A DNA stretch of 64,000 nt from Rana temporaria (GCF_905171775.1 NC_053494.1:132472210-132536209), one strand, 5' to 3'. Counted from the stretch's first letter, positions 23,357-34,076 are shown. Numbers and translations: made by a program. The notes: a model not told the origin generated them from the letters alone.

Positions 23357-23605
23357 GGGGTTTATTTAATAAAGGTAAGTAAGCTGTGCACTTTGCAAGT
23401 GCAGTTGCTCCAGAGCTTGGTAAATGAGGTAAAGCTTCATACCCAATCACATGCAAGGAAAATTAAAAAAAAAAACATTTTGCTTGCACATAAATGGATG
23501 ATGGAAGTCAGCTCATTTACCAAGCTCTGGAGAAACTGCACTTGCAGAGTGCAACTACACTTTGCAAAGTGCAGAGTCTTTTTGCCTTTAGTAAATCAAC
23601 CCTAT
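23357..23605. mobile_element. Foldback MITE, GGGTTTATTTAATAAAGG ends
   Basis: The left end gggtttatttaataaagg and right end cctttagtaaatcaaccc are inverted. Inner arms gcactttgcaagtgcag, cagagcttggtaaatgag and their complements are also mirrored. Related copies are at 42110-42350 and 53921-54146. The frame 23327-23692 spans it. Confidence 0.75.
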
Positions 23606-23964
23606 AGGATAACATGGAAGGGCTTTCAGAGGCAGAAAAGGAAAACATCAAATGCCCTTAAAAGTGATATTTTTGATGCCCAGTCTGCATGAGGCCTAGA
23701 AATCAAGTTGGCAATTTTCATAACTGTACCCTAGTTTTGTGTGTTGGTGGCAGGTCAGTTATAATGCCACACTAGTGAACCACCATAAAGTACCGTAATT
23801 GACGCATGAATTATACTTAAATAGACAGCAAGTCACCAACTTAATATATCAAAGATAAATGCACAGAAAAAGCATTTTTTTTCTTTCCATTAATATTTTT
23901 TTCTTTACTTTCAATGTGGCTTTGAACTTGTTATAAAATTTGACGACTCTAGTTAGAATGTATT

Positions 23965-24165
23965 CCCTAGCATAGTGTTTCTCAACTCCAGTCCTCAAGG
24001 CGCCCCAACAGGTCATGTTTTCAGGCTTTCCATTCTTTTGCACAGGTGATGTGATCAGTTTCACTGCCTTAGTAATTACCACAGCTGTTTCATCTAAGAG
24101 AAATCCTGAAAATATGACCTGTTGTGGTGCCTTGAGGACTGGAGTTGAGAAACCCTGCCCTAGCA
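23965..24165. mobile_element. hAT-type MITE with 8-bp target duplication
   Basis: The element 23973-24157 is flanked by CCCTAGCA on both sides (23965-23972 and 24158-24165). The right end, read inward, is CAGGGTTTCTCAACTCCAGT and the left is TAGTGTTTCTCAACTCCAGT. An 8-bp target duplication with CAG-initial ends is diagnostic of hAT transposons. The inside is mirrored (aacaggtcat and atgacctgtt), so the same open frame appears on both strands (23849-24218). Confidence 0.88.
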
Positions 24166-25317
24166 CAGCCCTCTCACTCCTTGCATATTATACCCTCTCC
24201 TCTACTGTGAATGTCTAATTGCTCCCTGTACTGTATTGTCCTAGCTCCTCCAACCCTCTCTTCACTTCCCTACAGCCAGAGACGGAGCGAAGGGCAAGTC
24301 TACAGTGTCACTTGAATAATAGCTCTCAGTCTGCTGGGGCTGCCAACATCATAACCAGCAGCAGTCTTGTCACACAAGGGAGGCTTTAATAGGTAAAGCA
24401 CATGCATAGAATATGTTAATTGCACGTATAATCTTATGGGACAGTTTTTCTTGAAATGAATGGTCTGGCAACAGGGTCTCTTTAATGAAGGACAGCAAGA
24501 TGGTAGCCATGGCCACCAACAAATTTGCACACTAGAGGACAAAAAGTAGAACTTTCATTGGTTACAAGAGGTGCTATGAACAACACTTCCCTTCATCCTG
24601 GTGTAGCCTTGTAACTCTGTTAAGCAGACAGGCTTTGGATTGTCACAAATAATCGGACAGGACAAATTGTAAATGCCATCAGGCTCAGTATATTAATCTA
24701 TAAGTGTTACCTTTTCTCTAGTAGCCACAACTGATTGCCTGCATGGAAGCTAGTGTCTTATGAACACATTTATAATGCCAAGTGTTAGACCCACAAGTCT
24801 TGCTATAGCTGCCCATAAAACCATCTATTACAGGCTACACAACTTTGATATTCACACAAGGGGGAATAGAGAGAAAAAAGGGCACGTTTGCAAAACCAAT
24901 TGTGCCGTTTTTCACATTTACTGCACGTTTTCCACATATGTCATTTATTACAGAGTGGAAAACCGTTAAATGCACAGTAGTTTTGCCAAGTAGCATTATG
25001 CATTTAGCAGTTTCAGTCACTTAACAGTTCCAACCCTCATTATATTTTGCCATGTGGTATATAAGAGGGTTTGTGTGTCTATTCATTTAGCAGCCTAAGT
25101 TAGTTTCTAGTGGTTTTCGCTACAATGCATTTCACAGCAAGGCTGGAGACTTGAAGGGGCTGTGTAGAATTGCCGAATGAGCAATCAGGCAACAAACTAG
25201 CTTATCCCATGAATCTTGGGGCAAAGTTTCAATTAGTAAACAATCTAAAGGTTTAGATCTGTTTCTCCAATTGCTTCCAACCAGATGGGAGCTGGTAATT
25301 TTATCTGTAGCCACTTT
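24166..25317 (-). other. SATB2 intron, no recognised feature
   Basis: Mixed-composition intron. The frames at 24300-24542, 24760-24969 and 24835-25020 have no recognisable domains and no splice context that I can support. Confidence 0.45.
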
Positions 25318-25540
25318 CAGATACATAGTTACATAGTAGGTGAGAATAAAAAGAAAATAAATCAGCGCAAAAATGACAAATGAACCCCTGTATAGCAGCT
25401 GAACACCAGGGTCAATAATCACAAAATCCCTGTAGAGAAACAAATACAGATGGTGCAACCATAGTAGGTGAGGTTGAAAAAAGACCATCAAGTCCAAAAA
25501 GTCCATCAAGTCCAACCTATGTTAAACCTAGGTTAAAAGT
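25318..25540 (-). repeat. 3' end of a non-LTR retrotransposon, fragment
   Basis: The words acatagttacatagtaggtg, gaggttgaaaaaagacc and catcaagtccaacctatg are the complement of the 3' tail at 56230-56300 (tttttcaacc followed by actatgtaac units). A segment near 25345-25465 appears inserted or rearranged, since the gtaggtgag motif occurs twice. The LINE clade (CR1/L2-like) is a guess. Confidence 0.5.
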
Positions 25541-26012
25541 GGATCTCAGATTGTTTTGTGGATTTTTCCAGCCAATCACTATCATTCCACTGGATGGGAG
25601 ATGTCTGTGGAGGACACCAAGCTCCTCCTAATACTCATGGTCTGCTGAAGACTTAAAAATATCACTACAAAATAATAATAAAAAAAATTGCTTTAGGGCC
25701 CGGTTCAAACCTGAATAGCACAGGAATATGGTCCACAATCCTGTGCAATTCTGTGGGGTGCAGTTTTTGGCCCATTAATTTGAATGGCTAAAATCGCACT
25801 GGATCGCACCAATAGCAGTGCATGCATTACTTTAAAACACACACCAAAACGGAATCGCAGGGTACTCTAGTGCAGGTAAAATGCATTTGGAGTGTTGTTA
25901 GCAATACATTGACACCCGCAGCAGTCTGCGCATATAGTACATGGGTTTCCTACACCGCATTCTGGCATTCTGCTGTGAACGGGCCCTTATGGTGAATTCC
26001 AGGCAAACAGCC

Positions 26013-26017
<5 letters not shown>
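25541..26017 (-). other. SATB2 intron, no defined feature
   Basis: Text such as cccggttcaaacctgaatagc to ctgtgaacgggccc near 25700-25985 forms a loose inverted pair, so it may be another decayed foldback repeat. No exon. Confidence 0.4.
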
Positions 26018-26075
<58 letters not shown>

Positions 26076-26079
26076 ATAA

Positions 26080-26113
<34 letters not shown>

Positions 26114-26127
26114 GATATATATCTATA

Positions 26128-26165
<38 letters not shown>

Positions 26166-26168
26166 TAT

Positions 26169-26199
<31 letters not shown>

Positions 26200-26280
26200 T
26201 ACAGTATCTATATCTATATATATAGATATAGATATACAGTGTAGATATATATATATAGATATATATATATATATATATAC
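26018..26280. repeat. (TA)n and TATAGATATATC compound microsatellite
   Basis: Nearly pure TA from 26018 to 26071 and again to about 26160, then interspersed TATAGATA and TATCTATA units to 26280. The minus frame 26129-26350 (YIYIYI) is translated microsatellite. Confidence 0.95.
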
Positions 26281-26603
26281 AAACTGTTTTACCTATCAAA
26301 GGATTTGTATATTTGTCCATGCAGTTCTGACATTTACAAGGCCCTGCCACACAGCAGATCCATGCTGGTGACCTTACTTTTCTCTACTAGTGCTAGGTCA
26401 TCTCCCTGCCTTCAACCTGTGAACAGACTGCATAAAAGCAAACATTTTGGCTGGCAATTGTGAATTAAAATATCTACAGATTTCTTATTTAGGCCTCTAG
26501 CAGGAATGCACCCCACTGGAGTTTCCAAATGTGCCCCACTTGGCATGAATTGTTACTGCTACTGCTGCAAGGAAGTCTCATTCCTGCTGATGCACACTGC
26601 TTA

Positions 26604-26865
26604 GGCCCCGTACACACGTCCGAGAAACTCGACGGGCAAAACACATCGTTTTGCTCGTCGAGTTCCTTGTGAAGCCGCCGAGGATCTCGGTGAGCCAAGT
26701 TGACTAACGAGGAAATAGAGAACATGTTCTCTATTTGGCCTGACGAGATCCTCGTCAGTTTCCTCGGCCGAAAGTGTACACACGGCCGGGTTTCTCGGCA
26801 GAATACGGCTCCGATCGAGTTTCTGGCTGAATTCTGCCGAGAAACTCGGTCGTGTGTACGGGGCC
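26604..26865. mobile_element. Palindromic MITE, copy 6
   Basis: GGCCCCGTACACACGTCC to GTGTGTACGGGGCC, with TTA on the left and TGA on the right. It is the mixed subtype with gaacatgttctctattt at the inner palindrome. Frames on both strands between 26489 and 26961 derive from it. Confidence 0.85.
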
Positions 26866-27660
26866 TGAATGTAAAAATAAATAGTAACCATCGGTGTGTG
26901 ATGGAGTGAAACTATTATTGTTCAATAAATAAATATAAATTGAAAATCTGAAACCAGTCAACTGTCTGCCTCAGGTTTCAAAATAATTACTGAGCTTCAA
27001 AGTGATTTGCTTAGTAATAAAAATAAATCCCGAAAAGCTACCTAGTCAGTGGCCCCTAAGAACCTTTGTACTCTCTGGTGTAACTCATTTGCCTATCATT
27101 TGATTGGGAGGAATGCAGTGTATATTATGTCACAGGTGTAGGTAAGCCAAGGTTTCTGAGAGAAAAATAAATGATCATTTTGCTTGTGTAACAGGTTAAA
27201 TTCACAGAAGGACAACATGAATGATTTATAATTTGATTGATACTGATCTATCCTGTTGAGTGATTTATTGATGTTCTGTGTAATTCTACAAAGAAAATTT
27301 TCAAAAAATCACAAACCTTGGCAAGAGGGGGAACTATTGCTAGTGTATGCCCCAGGACAACTAAGTGAACAATGGGTCCCTCCTGAGTCCTGACCCTCCT
27401 TGCACATCCACTGCCTGCACCATAACAATCATTAAACTCATCCCACTCCCGTGCTACCTTCTATTTGTGTTTTTCCTATGTGCAATAAACTAAACAATGG
27501 GTAGCTGCAACCATCAATTGTGTTCCCGCAATAACCAATGACAAACTTTCTTAAAAAAAGATGTTGCACTCAACCTCTTTGTGTCAATATTAATATAAAG
27601 TAATAAGTCAAAGGAGCCAGAAATGTGCTTAAAATCCAAATATTTCAAAATCTCATAGAT
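26866..27660 (-). other. SATB2 intron, no recognised feature
   Basis: AT-rich intron with no exon, RNA gene or clear repeat ends. Confidence 0.45.
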
Positions 27661-27890
27661 ACAAATAAAACACTAAAAAGAGCCCTTTCACGCTGTGTCT
27701 CCCTGAGCGTCGGCGGTAAAACGCTGCTATTAATAGCGCCACTTTACCGTCGGATTTGCAGCGCTTTTCGGCCACTAGCGGGGTGGTTTTACCCCCCCAC
27801 TAGCGTCCATCAAAGCGGATTGACCACCGAGGCTCTGATGAAAGAGGTTCGCCTCTGAAACGCGTAAGCCAGATGTCGGTCTGATGCCAT
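27661..27890. repeat. Fragment of the CCCTTTCACACTG element
   Basis: The words gccctttcacgctg, ggcggtaaaacgctg and ttttcggccactagcggggt match the start of the element at 63332-63430. Only one end is present. The frame 27625-27858 is within it. Confidence 0.55.
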
Positions 27891-27997
27891 CTGATCCGTG
27901 TTGTTACCGTGGCCGCTGGCCGATACTGTATACCAGTTCAATTGTCTGCTAAGCGCTGTCTTTCAACTCCGTTTGTGAGTATGACCATTGTTTTAAC

Positions 27998-28935
27998 CAC
28001 TTAACCTCCGGACCATATTGCTGGTCAAAGACCAGAGCACTTTTTGCGATTCGGCACTGCGTCGATTTAACTGACAATTGCACGGTTGTGCAACGTGGCT
28101 CCCAAACAAAATTGGCGTCCTTTTTTCCCCACAAATAGAGATTTCTTTTGGTGGTATTTGATCACCTCTGCGGTTTTAGTTTTTGCGCTATAAACAAAAA
28201 TAGAGCGACAATTTTGAAAAAAAAATATATTTTTTACTTTTTGCTATAATAAATATCCCCCAAAAATGTATAAAAAAACTTTTTTTTCCTCAGTTTAGGC
28301 AGATACGTATTCTTCTACATATTTTTTGTAAAAAAAAAAAAAATCGCAATAAGCGTTATAGCGTTTACAAAATAGGGGGTATTTTTATGGCATTTTTATT
28401 AATATTTTTTTTTTACTAGTAATGGCGGCGATCAGCGATTTTTTTTCGGTATTGCGACATTATGGCGGACACTTCGGACACTTTTAAAACATTTTTGGGA
28501 CCATTGGCATTTTTATAGTGATTAGTGCTATAAAAATGCATTGGATTACTATAAAAATGCCACTGGCAGTGAAGCGGTTTACACTAGGGGGCGGGGAAGG
28601 GGTTAAGTATGTTCCCTGGGTGTGTTCTAACTGAAGGGGGAGGTGGACTGACATGGGGAAATGACTGATCTTCTGTTCATACATTGTATGAACAGAAGAT
28701 CAGCATTTCTCTCCCTGACAGGACCGGGAGCTGTGTGTTTATACACACAGCTCCAGGTCCTCGCTTTGTAACAAGCGATCGCGTGTGCCCAGTGGCGATC
28801 GCGCGCGCCGGGCACGCGCACAGGAGTCGGGGGCGAGCGGGGAGCGCGCACGCGCCCCTAGTGCCCTGCGCGAGAGCCGACGTATAGCTATGGGCTCTCG
28901 CGCAGGGGAGCCGACCTGCCGCCGTAAAACAACGA
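27998..28935. mobile_element. TTAACCACTT-ended repeat, forward copy
   Basis: It starts TTAACCACTTAACCTCCGG and runs through accagagcacttttt, tggtatttgatcacctc, gcgctataaac and a poly-A/T middle to a GC-rich end with gcgatcgcgcgcgcc and gggctctcgcgcagg motifs. The same family, reversed, lies at 43887-44765 and in part at 45441-45788. Several GC-rich short inverted repeats give mirrored frames on both strands (28627-29066). No transposase is present. Confidence 0.7.
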
Positions 28936-30030
28936 ACAATAAAATCCCTTTAAGTGATAATGCACTAGGCCAATGCGCCCTCCTTTTTCTTTTCTTTTAT
29001 TGGGTTAGGGGGAACCCCAGAGTTGTGAAGAGAAGCCATAGTTGGGGGGGGCAATATTATCAATGACCTAAATTTCTATGTTAGTTTACCACTAAAGCTT
29101 ATGCAAAGCCATGCTAAAAATGATACCATGTCTCCACGCTGGTCACTAGACCTTACACATGTTTAAAATGGCACTGTACCTTCCTATTGGTCAGTGAACT
29201 TTACACAAAACTTTACACAAAACCATGCTCAAACTAGCCACCCATTGGTCAACATATCCTTTTGGCACTGCCCAGATTATAGTTTCTTCATCATTATCGC
29301 ACACTAAACAAAAAAAGAATAAAAGAAAAAAAAAGGAAGCTAAAGGCCAACTCCAGCAATATACCTTTTATCAAGTACTATTTCTGAGTGTGATGTCACA
29401 GTGGAGATGTCCCCTTACTTCCTTTGCGGTTACTAGGACAGGAAGTATCTCCAGTGTTGGTACAAACAGAAAACAATAAAAAATCTTTTAGCAGAGTGGG
29501 GAAGGCTAAACATATCAATTACTTTTCACTGTTCATGTCCCCACTAGTGTCATTCTCCTCACATCCTGTGTGGTCACCGGGACAGAAGTTTGGATAATCT
29601 CTTCAGCCAGATCACAGATAGCAATAAAAATGTAACAGAGAATCCAACCCAACCCACTCTAACCTAAATGTAAAGACAATTGTGTCTGGCATTCCAATTA
29701 TATACTCACCCTGTTTTGTTTTAGCAAGCAGATATAAAGTAAATTAACATTTTATGTTTACACAATAGGTAGAGTACTGTTATTCCTTGTTTTTTACTAT
29801 AAAATACATATGAATTAAAATACCAGATTAATGCCAATAACTGTGTGATAACAGGTTTTAACAATGTCCGTATAAAAAATAAAATAAAAAGTAAACAGGA
29901 CATGGTTAAAATAAGTAGTGCCTCCACAACACAGCAAGTTTCAGGCTTGGCTGCCTGTATAAATGTATCTTTGTTGTCTGGCTCTCATTATCAGACCACT
30001 TGGCTCTGATACCTCCAACATAATTCATCT
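28936..30030 (-). other. SATB2 intron with an old duplicated repeat
   Basis: Two similar blocks (gagatgtccccttacttcc to ccagtg at 29402-29455 and tcatgtccccactagtg to ggacagaag at 29534-29588) resemble text at 34860-34960 and 43495-43650, pointing to a dispersed repeat. No exon. The frame 29225-29479 is in this repeat. Confidence 0.45.
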
Positions 30031-30034
30031 TAAG

Positions 30035-30480
30035 CCCCATAAACAGCATCCGTGTGTTCAATACCTTATTTAGAAGATTCCTTTAAGTGAGCTTTATTTT
30101 CTCTTATTAAACTTGCACAATGGTGGTAACCTCGCCCAGAATGCTGGTCATTAACTGCACAGCCCATGAAACGTCTGTATGACTTATATCTCCCTAATGG
30201 GATGTTAGGCCTTTATTTAATGTCTGTGAAAGTTTCCTTATTAGACAGGCCTGGGACTATCTGTGAAATTCAAAACAGGCCAGGGTATTATTTATGGTAG
30301 CACACTCCATGACCAATCAGGTGTAATGTTCCCATCACGACTAATGCTGGCTTTTCAGTTCTCATGGGCTACAGATCCAGAGCAGACTAACAGCATTAGG
30401 AGAGCACTGAAGGTTGTGACACAACACTAAGGACACCAGACCACAAGAAATCTAACTTGTTAACCTATTATTTTCCTTAT
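30035..30480. promoter_or_regulatory. Candidate intronic enhancer / conserved non-coding block
   Basis: About 450 bp with no repeat hallmarks and few homopolymers. Clustered words resemble factor sites: tcttattaaacttgcac, ggtcattaactgc, ctccctaatggg, ttatttaatg, tccttattagac, ccaatcagg and cgactaatgctgg. SATB2 introns and the surrounding region are known to hold many deeply conserved elements in vertebrates. That this is one of them is inference. Confidence 0.35.
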
Positions 30481-30971
30481 CCATTAGTGTTTTCTGTATT
30501 GCAATAAATGACTACTGTATAAGCATTCAAGTTATGGTAACAAGGGACTAAAGGGATCAAAAGCCCTCCAACTGAAATGCTTAAAAATACTTTATCATAC
30601 AAAAGTCATGAAAGGTACATACTACCCTGATGCACTTTAGTACATGTGTGGCTCCATTCATGCTCTCTCTGTCCCTGATAGAAGGATTCACTGTCTCTTT
30701 CTGTGCTAGTGACAACTGTCGCTGGGACTAAAGTGATGAGAAATGCAAACTTTTGAGTTGTCACCAGAAAAGAAATAGAGGGGTAATCTGCTAATAGGTC
30801 ATCTTGTTCCAGTTTCAATGGGATTTTTCTCCACTTAAAGCTTACAAAAACTACAATTTGAATGTAATAGATTGCAGCTTATCAGTCTTTGGATGTGGTG
30901 GCTGCACAAGTTTTCTATTTTTTCAGGATAAGAACATTTTCAGCAATTGTAGAATATAACTGTTGATCATA
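30481..30971 (-). other. SATB2 intron, no recognised feature
   Basis: No exon or repeat boundary seen before the MITE array begins at 30975. Confidence 0.45.
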
Positions 30972-30974
30972 TTA

Positions 30975-31242
30975 GGCCTCGTACACACGACCGAGTTTCT
31001 CGGCAAAAAACAGCAAGAAACTTGCTGTTTTTTTTTTTTGCCGAGGAAACCGGTCGTGTGTACACTTTTCGACGAGGAAACTGTCGAGGATCTCGTCGAG
31101 CCAAAAAGAAAGCATGTCTTCTTTTTCCTCGACGGCAATGGAGAAATTTGGCTCGCCAAGATCCACGACAGCCTAACAAGGAACTCAACGAGCAAAACGT
31201 TGTGTTTCGCCCGTCGAGTTCCTCGGTCGTGTGTACGAGGCC
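30975..31242. mobile_element. Palindromic MITE, copy 7 (array member A)
   Basis: GGCCTCGTACACACGACC to GTGTGTACGAGGCC, TTA on both flanks. The left arm reads gaccgagtttctcggc. The inner hairpin cagcaagaaacttgctg is followed by a T run and by the complement of the left arm; a third GTGTGTAC block closes the element. Five mirrored frames (30923-31372) come from it. Confidence 0.9.
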
Positions 31243-31715
31243 TTAGAGATGCAGTGTCACTTCCTTTAAGCTTAAAATGAAGCACATACAAGAATATCTT
31301 CCCTTTGTAAGCTAGAAATCCAACATGGCTTCCTCCATAGAAAGGACAAACAGGAAAAAGTATTGTTGCCACAAAGGGACAGAAAGTGTGTTATTTGTAG
31401 GACTATGAGGTGAAAATATAGGAGAAAGGCTGAAAACAGATAACTAATGCAGACAATACGGAGGGCTGGTAAACTGCAATTTATTAAAAAAAAAATGTTT
31501 TGGTTCTAGAATTAGTATCATTTACTGTTGTGTCTACATGATAGGAATTAAAGGAAAAACTCTCCAATGGGACCCAAAGGGCAAAAAAAACTGATACAGT
31601 AGGGGTTTTAACTATTCCCTACTTTATCTGAGCTGGGGGAAAAAAATTGGCCCTAGATATACTTGGAAATATAAGATACACACAGCAAGAGAAAAAGAGT
31701 GATTATCACTTCTAA

Positions 31716-31982
31716 GGCCTCGTACACACGACCAAGTTTCTCTGCAAAAACCAGCAAGAAACTTGCTGTTTTTTTTTTTGCCGAGGAAACCGGTCGTGTG
31801 TACACTTTTCGACGAGGAAACTGTCGAGGATCTCGTCGAGCCAAAAAGAAAGCATGTCTTCTTTTTCCTCGACGGCAATGGAGAAATTTGGCTCGCCGAG
31901 ATCCACGACAGCCTAACAAGGAACTCGACGAGCAAAACGTTGTGTTTCGCCTGTCGAGTTCCTCGGTCGTGTGTACGAGGCC
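31716..31982. mobile_element. Palindromic MITE, copy 8 (array member A', hybrid)
   Basis: TAA on the left, TTA on the right. The left arm (gaccaagtttctctgc, then aaaaaccagcaag) resembles the copy at 32730, while the rest (gtcgaggatctcgtcgagcc, aagcatgtcttcttt) is like the copy at 30975. This hybrid make-up marks it as a recombination product. Confidence 0.9.
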
Positions 31983-32455
31983 TTAGAGATGCAGTGTCAC
32001 TTCCTTTAAGCTTAAAATGAAGCACATACAATCATATCTTCCCTTTGTTAGCTAGAAATCCAACATGGCTTCCTCCATAGAAAGGACAAACAGGAAAAAG
32101 TATTGTTGCCACAAAGGGACAGAAAGTGTGTTATTTGTAGGACTATGAGGTGCAAATATAGGAGAAAGGCTGAAAACAGATAACTAATGCAGACAATACG
32201 GAGGGCTGGTAAACTGCAATTTATTAAAAAAAAAATGTTTTGGTTCTAGAATTAGTATCATTTACTGTTGTGTCTACATGATAGGAATTAAAGGAAAAAC
32301 TCTCCAATGGGACCCAAAGGGCAAAAAAAACTGATACAGTAGGGGTTTTAACTATTCCCTACTTTATCTGAGCTGGGGGAAAAAAATTGGCCCTAGATAT
32401 ACTTGGCAATATTAGATACACACAGCAAGAGAAAAAGAGTGATTATCACTTCTTA

Positions 32456-32726
32456 GGCCTCGTACACACGGCCGAGGAACTCGACGTGCCAAACACATCG
32501 AGTTCCTCGGCCAGTTCAGCACTGAAGCCGCCGAGGAGCTCGGCGGGGCGAGAGCACCCATAGAACAACGAGGAAATAGAGAACATGTTCTCTATTTCCT
32601 CGTCGAGCTCCTCGTCGGCTTTCTTGGCCGAAAGTGTACACACGACCAGTTTCCTCGGCAGAATTCAGCCAGAAACTCGGTCGGAAGCTGAATTCTGCCG
32701 AGGAAACTGGTCGTGTGTACGGGGCC
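32456..32726. mobile_element. Palindromic MITE, copy 9 (array member B, GCCGAGG subtype)
   Basis: GGCCTCGTACACACGGCC to GTGTGTACGGGGCC. TTA at 32453-32455 and TAA at 32727-32729 flank it. Its sequence follows the copies at 9160, 41121 and 46716 and not its array neighbours, so it inserted separately at the junction just before the next copy. Confidence 0.88.
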
Positions 32727-32729
32727 TAA

Positions 32730-33000
32730 GGCCTCGTACACACGACCAAGTTTCTGTGCAAAAACCAGCAAGAAACTTTCTGTTTTGTTTTGTTTTTGCC
32801 GAGGAAACCGGTTGTGTGTACACTTTTCGACGAGGAAACTGTCGAGGATTTTGTCGAGCCAAAAAGAGAACATGTTCTCTATTTCCTTGATGGCAATGGA
32901 GAAATTTGGCTCACCGAGATTCACGACAGCCTAACAAGGAACTCGACGAGCAAAACGATGTGTTTCGCCCGTCGAGTTCCTCGGCCGTGTGTACGAGGCT
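32730..33000. mobile_element. Palindromic MITE, copy 10 (array member A'')
   Basis: Starts GGCCTCGTACACACGACC directly after the TAA shared with copy 9 and ends gtgtgtacgaggct. The left arm gaccaagtttctgtgc matches copy 8, and the inner palindrome gaacatgttctctattt differs from copies 7 and 8. It abuts, and appears to have truncated, a SINE at 33001. Confidence 0.88.
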
Positions 33001-33435
33001 TTACTCGCAGCACTAGGGTTGCTGGTTCGAATCCCAACCATGACACTACCTGCATGCAGTTTGCTTGTTCTACCTGGGCCTATTTGGGTTTCCTCCCACA
33101 GTACAAAGACATGCTGGTAGGTAAATTGCATGTATAAATGTGAGTTATGCCACGTACACGCGCTTTTGCCTGGCCAAATCTCATTGAAACCCCAATGGAA
33201 TTCCATCGGAGAAAAATAGAACATGTTATATCTTAACTCCGATGGAATTCATTGGAATTTCCGATGAAAAAATTCAGATGGGGCTACACACGATTGGAAT
33301 ATCCGATGGAAAAAGTCCGTCTGACTTTTTCCTTAGAGACCCTAAATTGTAAGGTCCTTGAAGGCAGGGACTGATGTAAATGTACAGTATTTGTAAAGTG
33401 CTGCATAAATTGTTGGCACTATATAAGTACCTGTA
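33001..33435 (+). repeat. tRNA-derived SINE, plus strand, interrupted
   Basis: A perfect polymerase III B-box, GGTTCGAATCC, lies at 33024-33034. It is followed by tcctcccacagtacaaagac and, after a 190-bp interruption, ttgtaaggtccttgaaggc, aaagtgctgcataaattg and gcactatataagtacctg. The same order occurs on the minus strand of 49205-49800. The A-box end is missing next to the MITE at 33000. The interruption, 33147-33335, is a partial ACACGATC/ATTCCGATGG foldback element. Confidence 0.75.
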
Positions 33436-33911
33436 TTAAATACAAATTGAAATATGGAAGCTGGGTTCCCAAATGGTTCAGACATACTCAACTACACCTG
33501 AAAAAAAGGAGTGGTATCACACAATTCCACCTAGAGGTGTGAGCACACAAAAAAAAGTTCTACTTTTAGTGAGGTTAGGCTGCATAAGAAGGGCTTGGAA
33601 GAATAATATAAGGCATTGTATTTTTATTAGGTGGTGAAAAACTTTTTATATATCTTGATGTTATTTTTCCTACGTAATAAACATTTAAGTGTTGCTAAAA
33701 CAGGGATGTATCATAATTTCAAGATAAGATTATGAAATGAGGTGCTAGTAAATGGATTGCCGACATAGTGCTGTTTTTCCCTTTAGCCTGAAATAAGATA
33801 GGGTTATACCATCATGTTTCTATGACCAGATGCAATGTTTTATAAGGTGTAGGGGGGATACAGGATATCACAACAGATCGTACAACTGGCTCCCCTTTCC
33901 AGCTCACTCAC
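33436..33911 (-). other. SATB2 intron, 5' end of the 28-kb intron
   Basis: The intron begins at 33911 on the minus strand with GTGAGTGAGC, a strong donor. No repeat with clear ends is seen in this stretch. Confidence 0.7.
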
Positions 33912-34076
33912 CTGACTTTTATTAGCAGCTACTTTGGCAAAGAGAGCCTGGGACACCTTTGCTCGTTTCATCTCTTGCTGAATTTCGTCGTAAACAGCAG
34001 CTGTGATGGTAACATTGGAAGATTCCCCTTCTACTTTCACCTGGATGTCGGATGTCGGAGTAGTGGCGGTTTTCAT
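33912..34076 (-). CDS. SATB2: SATB2 internal exon: linker and first half of CUT domain 2
   Basis: The exon has 55 codons: a linker (KTATTPTSDIQVKVEGE) and then TAAVYDEIQQEMKRAKVSQ and ALFAKVAANKSQ, the first half of a CUT domain. CUT2 contacts AT-rich matrix-attachment DNA together with CUT1 and the homeodomain. The acceptor is CTACAG after a long C/T tract, just above 34076; the donor is CAG|GTGAG at 33912/33911. Both boundaries are phase 0, so the exon can be skipped without a frame change. The first codon is ATG (Met) where I recall Ala in mammalian SATB2. It is internal and not a start, because the upstream exon reads into it in frame. The linker sequence is SATB2-like and not SATB1-like. 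Confidence 0.95.

Larger units (their letters stand above)
30975..32455. repeat. Tandem segmental duplication, 741- and 740-bp units
   Basis: Unit 1 (30975-31715) and unit 2 (31716-32455) each consist of one palindromic MITE of about 268 bp plus the same 473-bp intron segment (gagatgcagtgtcacttcct to gtgattatcacttct). By eye the 473-bp segments differ at about seven positions, so the duplication is young. The unit boundaries coincide exactly with MITE starts. Confidence 0.92.

Noticed and set aside
26129..26350. Ile/Tyr repeat peptide
   Set aside because: Translation of a TA/TATC microsatellite.
28739..28939. CpG-island-like GC-rich block as a promoter
   Set aside because: It is the GC-rich end of a dispersed TTAA-bounded repeat, which also occurs elsewhere.
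30923..32031. 149- and 135-codon minus-strand frames with nearly identical proteins, suggesting a duplicated gene
   Set aside because: The similarity is due to the 740-bp segmental duplication of a MITE plus intron. The peptides change into MITE mirror sequence and have no start or splice context.
30975..33000. Regularly spaced repeats resembling a CRISPR array
   Set aside because: Units are 740 bp, palindromic and transposon-derived, and this is a vertebrate intron. No 25-40 bp direct repeats with unique spacers exist.
33020..33040. Functional tRNA gene from the perfect B-box at 33024
   Set aside because: No cloverleaf or A-box is present at the right distance, and the downstream text is the SINE body.
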